In this document: in pieces, positions 13,667-20,359 of the stretch | How positions within the stretch are numbered: position 1 is the first letter of the stretch | Layout: every line of letters starts with the position of its first letter | Assembly (NCBI GenBank): GCA_037190175.1 | Contig: JBBCJM010000054.1 | Span: 1 to 20,359, forward strand | Reading direction: 5' to 3' | Origin: JBBCJM01 sp037190175 | GTDB lineage: Bacteria; Pseudomonadota; Alphaproteobacteria; Rhodobacterales; Rhodobacteraceae | Length of the DNA: 20,359 nt | Translations under genes and position numbers: made by a program | The notes under the pieces: generated by a model | Databases searched by the model: none | Told to the model about the DNA's origin: nothing | What the model saw: the letters and a program-made list of their open reading frames with translations, nothing else

Positions 13667-15271
13667 ATGACCCTATCCGTTCCCCTGCGCCGCGCCGGCC
13701 TGACCCTCGCCGCGGTCCTGATGCTGGGTGCCGCGCCCATGGCGCTCCATGCGGCGACGCCCGCCGACACGCTGGTGATCGCCGACGCGATCGACGACAT
13801 CGTTTCGCTGGACCCGGCCGAAGCCTTCGAGTTTTCCGGCGTGGCGGTGGTCAACAACACCTATGACGCCCTGGTGGAGCTGGACCCGCTGCGGCCGGGC
13901 GAGCTGATCCCCGGCCTCGCCGAATCGTGGGAGGTGTCCGAGGACGGGCTGACCTTCACCTTCACCATGAAGGAGGGGATCACCTTCTCCTCCGGCAATC
14001 CGGTCCGGGCCGAGGACGCGGCATGGTCGCTGCAGCGCGTCATCAAGCTGAACAAGACCCCGGCCTTCGTGCTGGCGCAGTTCGGCTTCAACCCCGACAA
14101 TGTCGAGGAGCGCATCCGCGCCGAGGGCAATCAGGTCATCCTGACGCTGGACAAGCCCTTCGCCCCGACGATGCTGTTCAACAGCCTGACCTCGGGCCTG
14201 GCCTCGATCGTCGACAAGGAAACCGTGATGCAGCACGAGGTCGGCGGCGACATGGGCAATGCCTGGCTCGGCCAGAACTCGGCCGGCACCGGGGCCTATA
14301 TCCTGCGCAGCTACAAGCCGCAGGACAGCTATCTGCTGGAGGCGCGCGAAGGCTACTGGCGCGGCGACGCGAAGCTCAAGCGCGTGTTCATGCGCCATGT
14401 GCCCGAGGGGTCGGCCCAGCGTCTGCTGCTGGAAAAGGGCGACATCGACATCGCCCGCAACCTGACGCCCACCGATGTCGCCGGTCTGGAGGGCAATCCC
14501 GACATCACGATCGACGTCGCGCCCAAGGGCTATATCTACTACCTCGCAGCCAACCAGAAGCACGACATCCTGTCCAACCCGGACGTGATGGACGCGATGC
14601 GCTGGCTGATCGACTATCAGGGCATCACCGAAACGGTGATGAAGGGCCAGATGATGGTCCGCCAGGCCTTCCTGCCGCAGGACTACATGGGCGCGCTGCA
14701 GGAGGAACCCTATCACTTGGATGTCGAGAAGGCCAAGGAACTGCTGGCAAAGGCCGGCTATCCCGACGGTTTCGACATCGTCATGACCGTGCGCAACGAT
14801 CCGCTGCGGATGGAGATGGCCCAGGCGATCCAGAACAGCCTCGGGCTGGCCGGCATCCGCGTGACGCTGAAGCCCGGCGCCGGGGCCGAGGTTCTGGGCG
14901 ACTATCGCGCCCGCAACCACCAGCTGACGCTGCAAAGCTGGGGGCCGGACTATCCCGACCCGCATACCAACGCCTCGACCTTCGCCTGGAACCCGAACAA
15001 TGCCGACGATTCCGGCCTCAGCGGCATCCTGGCCTGGCGGACCGCCTGGGATCCGGGCGAACTGACCAAGCTGGTCGATGACGCCGTGGTCGAGCGCGAC
15101 GCCGACAAGCGCGCCCAGATGTATCTGGACATGCAGGCCAAGCACCGCGACGACTCGGCCTTCGTGATGATGTTCCAGGAAATCGCCCAGACGGCGATGC
15201 GCTCCAACGTGATCAACTTCCATACCGGCGGCACCATCGACTCGGCGACCTACTGGTATACCGAGAAGTGA
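13667..15271 (+). CDS. Peptide ABC transporter substrate-binding protein (SBP family 5)
   Basis: Periplasmic receptor of a Dpp/Opp/Gsi-type importer, 534 residues. The Sec signal peptide covers 1-29/30 (core GLTLAAVLMLGAAPMALHAA). Family 5 features follow: the N-terminal DIVSLDPAEAFEFSG region, NTYDALVELDPLRPGELIPGLAESWEVSEDGLTFTF-like organisation with SWEVSEDG, and ITFSSGNPVRAEDAAWSLQR. The ligand is not readable from sequence; di- or oligopeptides, glutathione and opines are all bound by this family. The ATG at 13667 has GGGAG six bases upstream. It is the first gene of a five-gene operon, and a strong intercistronic hairpin follows it, which fits the usual excess expression of the binding protein over the membrane parts. 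The flanking dipeptidase and GGT favour gamma-glutamyl or Cys-Gly peptides. Confidence 0.93.
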   Translation: MTLSVPLRRAGLTLAAVLMLGAAPMALHAATPADTLVIADAIDDIVSLDPAEAFEFSGVAVVNNTYDALVELDPLRPGELIPGLAESWEVSEDGLTFTFTMKEGITFSSGNPVRAEDAAWSLQRVIKLNKTPAFVLAQFGFNPDNVEERIRAEGNQVILTLDKPFAPTMLFNSLTSGLASIVDKETVMQHEVGGDMGNAWLGQNSAGTGAYILRSYKPQDSYLLEAREGYWRGDAKLKRVFMRHVPEGSAQRLLLEKGDIDIARNLTPTDVAGLEGNPDITIDVAPKGYIYYLAANQKHDILSNPDVMDAMRWLIDYQGITETVMKGQMMVRQAFLPQDYMGALQEEPYHLDVEKAKELLAKAGYPDGFDIVMTVRNDPLRMEMAQAIQNSLGLAGIRVTLKPGAGAEVLGDYRARNHQLTLQSWGPDYPDPHTNASTFAWNPNNADDSGLSGILAWRTAWDPGELTKLVDDAVVERDADKRAQMYLDMQAKHRDDSAFVMMFQEIAQTAMRSNVINFHTGGTIDSATYWYTEK

Positions 15272-15278
15272 TCGCCTT

Positions 15279-15310
15279 TCCGCCCCCCGGACCCGGATCC
15301 GGGGGGCGGA
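15279..15310 (+). terminator. Intercistronic hairpin after the binding-protein gene
   Basis: Bases 15279-15291 and 15298-15310 form a perfect 13-bp GC-rich stem with a 6-base loop (CCCGGA). It starts 7 bp after the stop codon and ends 12 bp before the permease start. It lacks a U-tract, so it more likely stabilises the binding-protein mRNA 3' end or attenuates read-through than fully terminates. Confidence 0.7.
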
Positions 15311-15322
15311 TGCGAGTTTTCC

Positions 15323-16390
15323 ATGAGCGTCAGTGAACCGACCCTCCCGCGCCGTCGTTCGCGGCTGGAGCGACGGATCCGCACCGCATCGGGCATCGTC
15401 CTGTCGTTGCTGATCACGTTCCTCGGCCTGTTGTTCGTCACCTTCATCATCGCCCGTGTCGTGCCCATCGACCCGGTGCTGGCCATCGTGGGCGAGCGCG
15501 CCTCGGCGGCGCAGATCGCCGCCGCGCGCGAATCCCTGGGCCTCGACCGGCCGCTGTGGGAGCAGTTCGCCATCTATGTCGCCAATGCCGTGCAGGGCGA
15601 CCTCGGCACCTCGCTGCTGACCCGCCGCCCGGTGATCGAGGACATAGCCCGGGTCTTTCCCGCCACGCTGGAACTGGCGACCATCGCCACCATCTTCGGC
15701 ATCTTGGCGGGGGTGCCCGCCGGGGTGCTGGCGGCGACGCGGCCCGGAAGCTGGCTGGACCAGATCGTGCGCATCGTCGGCCTTGCGGGCTATTCGATGC
15801 CGATCTTCTGGCTGGGCCTGATGGGGCTTCTGCTGTTCTACGGCAATCTCGGCTGGGTCGGCGGGCCGGGGCGGCTGGATGCCGTCCACGAGATGATGTT
15901 CGAGTTCGAGGTGCGCCGCCGCACCGGCATGATCCTGATCGACACCGCGCTGGCCGGGCAATGGGAGATGTTCCGCAACGCGCTGTCCCACATCGTGCTG
16001 CCCGCCGGGGTGCTGGGCTATTATTCCATGGCCTATATCAGCCGCATGACGCGCAGCTTCATGCTGAACGAACTCAGCCAGGAATACGTCACCACCGCCC
16101 GCGTCAAGGGGATGCCGGAATGGCGGGTGGTCTGGGTCCATGCGCTGAAGAACGTCATGGTGCCGCTGATCACCGTCATCGCGCTCAGCTATGCCGGCCT
16201 GCTGGAGGGGTCGGTGCTGACCGAGACCGTGTTCGCCTGGCCCGGGCTCGGGCTTTACATCACCAACGCGCTCTTCTCGGCCGACATGCCGGCGGTGCTG
16301 GGCGGCACGGTGGTCGTGGGTCTGGTCTTCGTGGGGATCAACATGTTCTCCGACGTGCTGTACCGGCTCGTCGATCCGCGGGCGAAGTGA
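15323..16390 (+). CDS. Peptide ABC transporter permease, DppB/OppB type
   Basis: First inner-membrane subunit of the importer, 355 residues with about six transmembrane segments, beginning with IVLSLLITFLGLLFVTFIIARVV (split here: residues about 27-49). The DppB-type N-terminal loop SLGLDRPLWEQFAIYVANAVQGDLGTSL region (about 70-98) and the EAA coupling loop EYVTTARVKGMPEWRVVW (near residues 254-271) are present. The start follows a weak GCGAG site in the context GAGTTTTCCATGA, identical to that of the binding-protein gene. It lies 51 bp after the binding-protein gene and 11 bp before the second permease. Assignment to the family is firm; substrate range depends on the receptor. Confidence 0.93.
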   Translation: MSVSEPTLPRRRSRLERRIRTASGIVLSLLITFLGLLFVTFIIARVVPIDPVLAIVGERASAAQIAAARESLGLDRPLWEQFAIYVANAVQGDLGTSLLTRRPVIEDIARVFPATLELATIATIFGILAGVPAGVLAATRPGSWLDQIVRIVGLAGYSMPIFWLGLMGLLLFYGNLGWVGGPGRLDAVHEMMFEFEVRRRTGMILIDTALAGQWEMFRNALSHIVLPAGVLGYYSMAYISRMTRSFMLNELSQEYVTTARVKGMPEWRVVWVHALKNVMVPLITVIALSYAGLLEGSVLTETVFAWPGLGLYITNALFSADMPAVLGGTVVVGLVFVGINMFSDVLYRLVDPRAK

Positions 16391-16401
16391 GGGGGATGGC
16401 C

Positions 16402-17307
16402 ATGACGACATTGCGCCAATGGCTGCACGACCCCCTGCCGAAATCGCGGTCGCAGGCCCGGCTGGGCCAGACCTGGCTGGCCTGGCTGCGGTTCCGCCGC
16501 AATCCGCCGGCGATGATCGGCCTCATCATCGTGCTGGTGCTGCTGGCGGCGGCGGCCTTCGCGCCCTGGATCGCCACCCATGACCCGATCACGCAGAACC
16601 TGACCGGGCGGTTGCAGCCGCCGCTGACCGACGGCCACCTGCTGGGCACGGACGAGTTCGGGCGCGACATCTTCTCGCGCATCGTGCACGGCGCGCGGGT
16701 GACGCTGTATATCGTGGCGCTGGTCGCGGTGACGGCGCCGGTCTTCGGGCTCCTGATCGGCACCGTGGCCGGCTATGCCGGCGGCGTGATCGACCAGGTG
16801 CTGATGCGCGGCACCGACATCTTCCTCGCCTTCCCCAAGCTGATCCTCGCGCTGGCGCTGGTCGCCGTGCTGGGGCCGGGGGTGGAGAACGCGGTGCTGG
16901 CCATCGCGCTGACCTCCTGGCCGCCCTATGCGCGTCTGGCCCGGGCCGAGACGCTGACGGTCCGCAACTCCGACTATATCGCCGCGATCCGGCTGCAGGG
17001 GGCGGGGCCGATCCGCATCGTGACCGGGCATGTCATGCCGATGTGCCTGTCCTCGGTGGTCATCCGGGTGACGCTGGACATGGCCGGGGTGATCCTGACC
17101 GCCGCCGGCCTCGGCTTCCTCGGCCTGGGCGCCCAGCCTCCGATGCCGGAATGGGGCATGATGATCTCCGCCGGGCGCAAGTTCCTGTTCGAACAATGGT
17201 GGGTGGCGACCATGCCGGGCCTTGCCATCTTCATCGTCTCGCTGGGCTTCAACCTGCTGGGCGACGGTCTGCGCGACGTGCTGGACCCGCGGAGTGCCGG
17301 ACGATGA
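16402..17307 (+). CDS. Peptide ABC transporter permease, DppC/OppC type
   Basis: Second inner-membrane subunit, 301 residues. Family features are the N-terminal cytoplasmic segment ending FRRNPPAMIGL, the first membrane span (LIIVLVLLAAAAFAPWI), the conserved GTDEFGRDIFSRIVHGARVTL loop, TDIFLAFPKLILALAL, and a coupling loop near NSDYIAAIRLQGAGP. The ATG at 16402 is preferred because AGGGGG (16390-16395) then lies six bases upstream; the ATG at 16396 is in frame but touches that site. The stop overlaps the start of the next ATPase gene by 3 bp, so translation is probably coupled. It forms the translocation channel with the preceding permease. Confidence 0.92.
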   Translation: MTTLRQWLHDPLPKSRSQARLGQTWLAWLRFRRNPPAMIGLIIVLVLLAAAAFAPWIATHDPITQNLTGRLQPPLTDGHLLGTDEFGRDIFSRIVHGARVTLYIVALVAVTAPVFGLLIGTVAGYAGGVIDQVLMRGTDIFLAFPKLILALALVAVLGPGVENAVLAIALTSWPPYARLARAETLTVRNSDYIAAIRLQGAGPIRIVTGHVMPMCLSSVVIRVTLDMAGVILTAAGLGFLGLGAQPPMPEWGMMISAGRKFLFEQWWVATMPGLAIFIVSLGFNLLGDGLRDVLDPRSAGR

Positions 17308-18137
17308 CCCTGCTTTCCGTGCGCAACCTGCGCGTGACCTTCGACACCGAGGCCGGCCCGGTCGAGGCCGTGCGCGGCGTGTCCTTCAGCCTCGGGCGCG
17401 AGCGGCTGGGCATCGTCGGCGAGTCCGGCTCGGGCAAGAGCATGACCGGCCGCTCGATCCTGCGGCTGGTCAGGAAGCCCGGCCGGGTCGAGGCCGACGA
17501 GATGAGTTTCGACGGCATCGACCTGACCCGCGCCTCGGAGCGGCGGATGCGCTCCTTACGCGGCCCGCGCATGGCGATGGTCATGCAGGATCCGAAGTAT
17601 TCGCTGAACCCGGTGATGCGGGTGGGCCGGCAACTGACCGAGGGCCTGCGCCTGCGCGAGCGCATCGGCGAGGCCGAGGCCCGCGCCAAGGCCATCGCCG
17701 CGCTGGAGGCCGTGCAGATCCGCGACCCCGAGCGCGTGATGCAGGCCTGGCCGCACGAGCTTTCGGGCGGCATGGGCCAGCGGGTGATGATCGCCATGAT
17801 GCTGATCCCCGACCCCGACCTGCTGATCGCGGACGAGCCGACCTCGGCGCTGGACGTGACCGTGCAGGCCGAGGTGCTGAAGATCCTCGACCGGCTGGTG
17901 AAGGACCGCGGCATGGGGCTGATCTTCATCAGCCACGACCTGCGGTTGGTGGCGCAGTTCTGCGACCGGGTGCTGGTCATGTACAAGGGCCGCATCGTCG
18001 AGGAGGTCGAGGCCCGCAACCTGATGCAGGCCAGGCACCCCTATACGCAGGGGCTCCTGAACTGCCTGCCGCGCATCGGGGGGCCGCGCCAGCCGCTGCC
18101 TTCGCTGGACCGGACCGGCGCATGGGCGGAGGCATAG
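17304..18137 (+). CDS. Peptide ABC transporter ATPase, DppD/OppD type
   Basis: Cytoplasmic ATP-binding subunit, 277 residues. The Walker A motif GESGSGKS is at 39-46, the Q-loop is in MVMQDPKYSLNP, the signature is LSGGMGQR (from residue 153), Walker B is LLIADEPTSALD and the switch histidine is in FISHDLRLV. The C-terminal oligopeptide-transporter element is present (HPYTQGLLNCLPRIGG), although the whole protein is shorter than typical DppD (about 325 residues). The ATG overlaps the permease stop. It would act as a heterodimer with the next ATPase. Confidence 0.93.
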   Translation: MTLLSVRNLRVTFDTEAGPVEAVRGVSFSLGRERLGIVGESGSGKSMTGRSILRLVRKPGRVEADEMSFDGIDLTRASERRMRSLRGPRMAMVMQDPKYSLNPVMRVGRQLTEGLRLRERIGEAEARAKAIAALEAVQIRDPERVMQAWPHELSGGMGQRVMIAMMLIPDPDLLIADEPTSALDVTVQAEVLKILDRLVKDRGMGLIFISHDLRLVAQFCDRVLVMYKGRIVEEVEARNLMQARHPYTQGLLNCLPRIGGPRQPLPSLDRTGAWAEA

Positions 18138-18138
18138 G

Positions 18139-18909
18139 ATGGCATTGATCGAGATCGACCACCTGTCGGTGCATTTCGACCTGGGCGACCGCGTGGTGCG
18201 CGCCGTCGAAGGCGTGTCGCTGCAGGTCGAGGAACGCGAAAGCTATGGCCTCGTGGGCGAGAGCGGCTCGGGCAAGTCCACGATCCTGCGGGCGATCTGC
18301 GGGCTGGCGCCGATCAGCGGCGGTACGATCCGCATCGACGGCAAGCCGCTGCCGACCCCGCGCGGGCGCGCGTTCTCGCAGCAGGTGCAGATGGTGTTCC
18401 AGGATCCCTATTCCAGCCTGCATCCCCGCCACACCATCGACCGGGTGCTGTCCGAGCCGCTGGCGATCCACGGCATCCGCGACAACGGCAGCCGCATCGA
18501 ACAGGCCCTGCGCGACGTGGCGCTGGACCCGCGCTTCCGCTTCCGCTATCCGCACCAGCTTTCGGGCGGCCAGCGTCAGCGCGTCGCCATCGCCCGCGCC
18601 CTGATGCTGGAGCCGAAGATCCTGCTGCTGGACGAGCCGACCTCGGCGCTGGATGCCAGCGTGCAGGCCGAGACGCTGAACCTGCTGAACCGCCTGCGCG
18701 AGGAGCGCGGGCTGACCTTCCTGATGGTCAGCCACGACCTCGCGGTGATCGACCACATGTGCGACCGGGTGCTAGTGATGCAGCACGGCCGCGCGGTCGA
18801 GGAACTGGCACATGCCGATCTGGCGGCGGCGCGGATGCAGACCGACTATGCCCGCACCCTGTTCGACGCCAGCGCCGACCGGATGCTGGACGCCGCCGCG
18901 ACCGCCTGA
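18139..18909 (+). CDS. Peptide ABC transporter ATPase, DppF/OppF type
   Basis: Second ATP-binding subunit, 256 residues. Walker A GESGSGKST is at 40-48, the Q-loop is in MVFQDPYSSLHPRHT, the signature is LSGGQRQRVAIARAL, Walker B is ILLLDEPTSALD and the switch histidine is in MVSHDLAVIDH. It is shorter than DppF/OppF and lacks the usual C-terminal peptide-transporter extension, ending in TDYARTLFDASADRMLDAA. The start lies 1 bp after the preceding stop, so the operon is tightly coupled. It is the last gene of the importer; the gap of 41 bp to the convergent GGT gene shows no clear terminator. Confidence 0.92.
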   Translation: MALIEIDHLSVHFDLGDRVVRAVEGVSLQVEERESYGLVGESGSGKSTILRAICGLAPISGGTIRIDGKPLPTPRGRAFSQQVQMVFQDPYSSLHPRHTIDRVLSEPLAIHGIRDNGSRIEQALRDVALDPRFRFRYPHQLSGGQRQRVAIARALMLEPKILLLDEPTSALDASVQAETLNLLNRLREERGLTFLMVSHDLAVIDHMCDRVLVMQHGRAVEELAHADLAAARMQTDYARTLFDASADRMLDAAATA

Positions 18910-18950
18910 CGCCATCGCCCCGCCGCACCAGCCGGGCCAGAGCGGGGTCG

Positions 18951-20359
18951 TCAGGGGATCCAGCCCCAACTCGACACCCCCGCGCCGTCGTGGAACGCCA
19001 CCCCGCCGCCGCGGCGGTGGTCGGCGCCGGACTGGATGCGGCCGCCCTCGGGCGGGATGTGGATCGCATGGGCGGCCGACATCAGCTGGCCGAAGCTGTC
19101 CACCAGGAAGTCCACGGTATGGCCCATGCCCTCCAGCGCCTCGATCACCGGGGTCAGCACCCGCGCCTCGGCGAAGATCGGGCCGCCCTCGCAATGGATC
19201 CGCGCCGCCGACACCGCCTCCGATGCCGTCATCCCGAAGTCGACGATGTTCAGGATCGTCTGCAGGACCGAACTGATGATCACGCTGCCGCCCGGGGCGC
19301 CGACCACGATGCGCGGCCGGCCGCGGTACATCACCACGGTGGGCGAGGAGCCGCGGATCCGCGCCTTGCCCGGCCGGATCGAGTTGGCGCGCCCCGGCTC
19401 GGGGTCGAAGTGCTTCATGCTGTTGTTGTAGATGAAGCCGAGGCCGGGGGTGATCACGCCCGAGCCGCTGCCCAGCGAATGGGTGATCGCCACGCAGTTG
19501 CCCGTCTCGTCATAGGTCGAGACATGGGTGGTGTGGTGGTGGTCGATGTCCCAGTCCTCGTTGTGGGTCACCTTGCCGGCGGCGATGATCCCGCGATAGC
19601 GCGCGGCGGTCTCGTCCGACAGCAGCCGCTCGACCGGCACCTGCACGAAGTCGGGGTCGCCCAGGAACCGGCGCCGGTCGGCATGGGCGAAGATCAGGGC
19701 GCTGGCCACCAGGTGCAGGTGCTCGGCGCCGTTGTGGGGCAGGGCGCCCAGGTCGTAGCCGGACAGGATGTTGAGGATTTCGAGCAGCACCAGCCCGCCC
19801 ACCGGCGGCGGCGCGGCGATCACCTCGTGCCCGCGGTAGCGCCGCACGATGGGGTCGAAGCGGCGCACCTTGTAGCCGGCGAGGTCGTCATAGGTGACGA
19901 AACCGCCGTTCTTCTCCATGTCCGCGGCGATGCGGCGGGCGATGTCGCCCCTGTAGAAGGCATCCGCCCCCTCGCGGGCGATCTGCTCCAGCGTGTCGGC
20001 ATAGTCGTTCAGCACCAGCAGGTGGCCGTTCGGCACGATCTCGCCCCCGGCGTCCAGGAACAGCGCGGCCACGTCGGGGGTGGTGGACAGCCGCTGCCGG
20101 CCGCTGGGCACGCCCTCCTGCCGGTCCTCGGTCCAGAACCGGCGGACGAAGGGCGGGATGCGGGTGCCCTTGCGGGCCAGGTCGATGGCGGGTTGCAGGA
20201 GGTCCGCCCAGGGCATGGTGCAGAACTGGCGATGCACCTCCCACAGCCCGGCCAGCGTGCCGGGGGTGCAGATCGAGGTATGGCCCAGCTCGTTGCGGTA
20301 GTCGTCGAACAGCACCGCGGCGCCCACCGCGGCGCGGCCGGCCTTCTGCCCGGCCCACA
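18951..20359 (-). CDS. ggt: Gamma-glutamyltransferase (N-terminus off the right edge)
   Basis: Two-part enzyme of the N-terminal nucleophile family that removes or transfers the gamma-glutamyl group of glutathione and related peptides. At least 469 residues are visible, including most of the large subunit and the whole small subunit. The autoprocessing and nucleophile site is HHHTTHVSTYD; the first Thr of TTH (codon at 19530-19532) is the expected catalytic residue and new N-terminus. Downstream, NNSMKHFDP, RGSSPTVV and GAPGGSVIISSVLQTILNIVDFGM are typical of the small subunit. The segment before the visible ADLLQPAIDLARKG, including any signal peptide, lies outside the window, so location is not known. 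It is convergent with the peptide importer and likely supplies it or acts on its cargo. Confidence 0.94.
   Translation of the reverse strand, partial: WAGQKAGRAAVGAAVLFDDYRNELGHTSICTPGTLAGLWEVHRQFCTMPWADLLQPAIDLARKGTRIPPFVRRFWTEDRQEGVPSGRQRLSTTPDVAALFLDAGGEIVPNGHLLVLNDYADTLEQIAREGADAFYRGDIARRIAADMEKNGGFVTYDDLAGYKVRRFDPIVRRYRGHEVIAAPPPVGGLVLLEILNILSGYDLGALPHNGAEHLHLVASALIFAHADRRRFLGDPDFVQVPVERLLSDETAARYRGIIAAGKVTHNEDWDIDHHHTTHVSTYDETGNCVAITHSLGSGSGVITPGLGFIYNNSMKHFDPEPGRANSIRPGKARIRGSSPTVVMYRGRPRIVVGAPGGSVIISSVLQTILNIVDFGMTASEAVSAARIHCEGGPIFAEARVLTPVIEALEGMGHTVDFLVDSFGQLMSAAHAIHIPPEGGRIQSGADHRRGGGVAFHDGAGVSSWGWIP

Noticed and set aside
13673..16411. A 912-codon open frame on the minus strand
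   Set aside because: It lies antisense to the binding-protein and permease genes and is a by-product of high GC content; its composition is His/Gln/Arg-rich with no family resemblance.

Overview
This is a very GC-rich, densely coded stretch with Tat-exported redox enzymes, c-type cytochromes, Sox proteins and a peptide ABC transporter. The protein set and base composition fit an alphaproteobacterium of the Rhodobacter/Paracoccus group. That is an inference from protein character, as no marker gene or rRNA is present.

Layout. (1) 1-2163, minus strand: a Tat-exported multicopper oxidase running off the left edge, preceded by a secreted DUF1194 (VWA-like) protein. (2) 2356-3018, plus: a secreted Sel1-repeat protein, convergent with the sulfur genes. 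(3) 3022-7033: a compact sulfur-oxidation locus. A minus-strand operon fccA-fccB-soxX-soxA is divergent, across a 333-bp gap, from a plus-strand gene encoding a Tat-exported SoxY-SoxZ fusion. No soxB or soxCD lies in the window. (4) 7034-7622: a gene-free, visibly less GC-rich region with five 22-bp tandem repeats, small hairpins and a cluster of palindromes. (5) 7623-10270, plus: a two-subunit molybdenum hydroxylase (2Fe-2S subunit plus Tat-exported Mo subunit, isoquinoline 1-oxidoreductase type), followed by two strong hairpins. (6) 10345-12389, minus: a decayed LGFP-repeat gene remnant with an internal duplication, a ferric-reductase-like di-heme membrane protein, a Tat-exported intradiol-dioxygenase-like protein, and an XRE-type regulator broken by a frameshift. 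(7) 12485-20359: an M19 dipeptidase (minus), a complete five-gene peptide ABC importer (plus) and a gamma-glutamyltransferase (minus, running off the right edge).

How they may work together. The sulfur locus looks like a minimal periplasmic unit. FccAB would oxidise sulfide or a sulfane group, SoxXA would conjugate sulfur to a carrier cysteine, and the fused SoxYZ would be that carrier. Its SoxA keeps both haem motifs and the active-site cysteine, but has Glu where the first haem's axial cysteine is expected. The right-hand block (GGT, dipeptidase, ABC importer) reads as a gamma-glutamyl peptide or glutathione scavenging module. Many proteins in the first 12 kb are periplasmic, and at least five carry Tat signals.

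The items I rate highest are the SoxB-less sulfur locus with its fused carrier, the SoxA ligand change, and the 22-bp repeat array.
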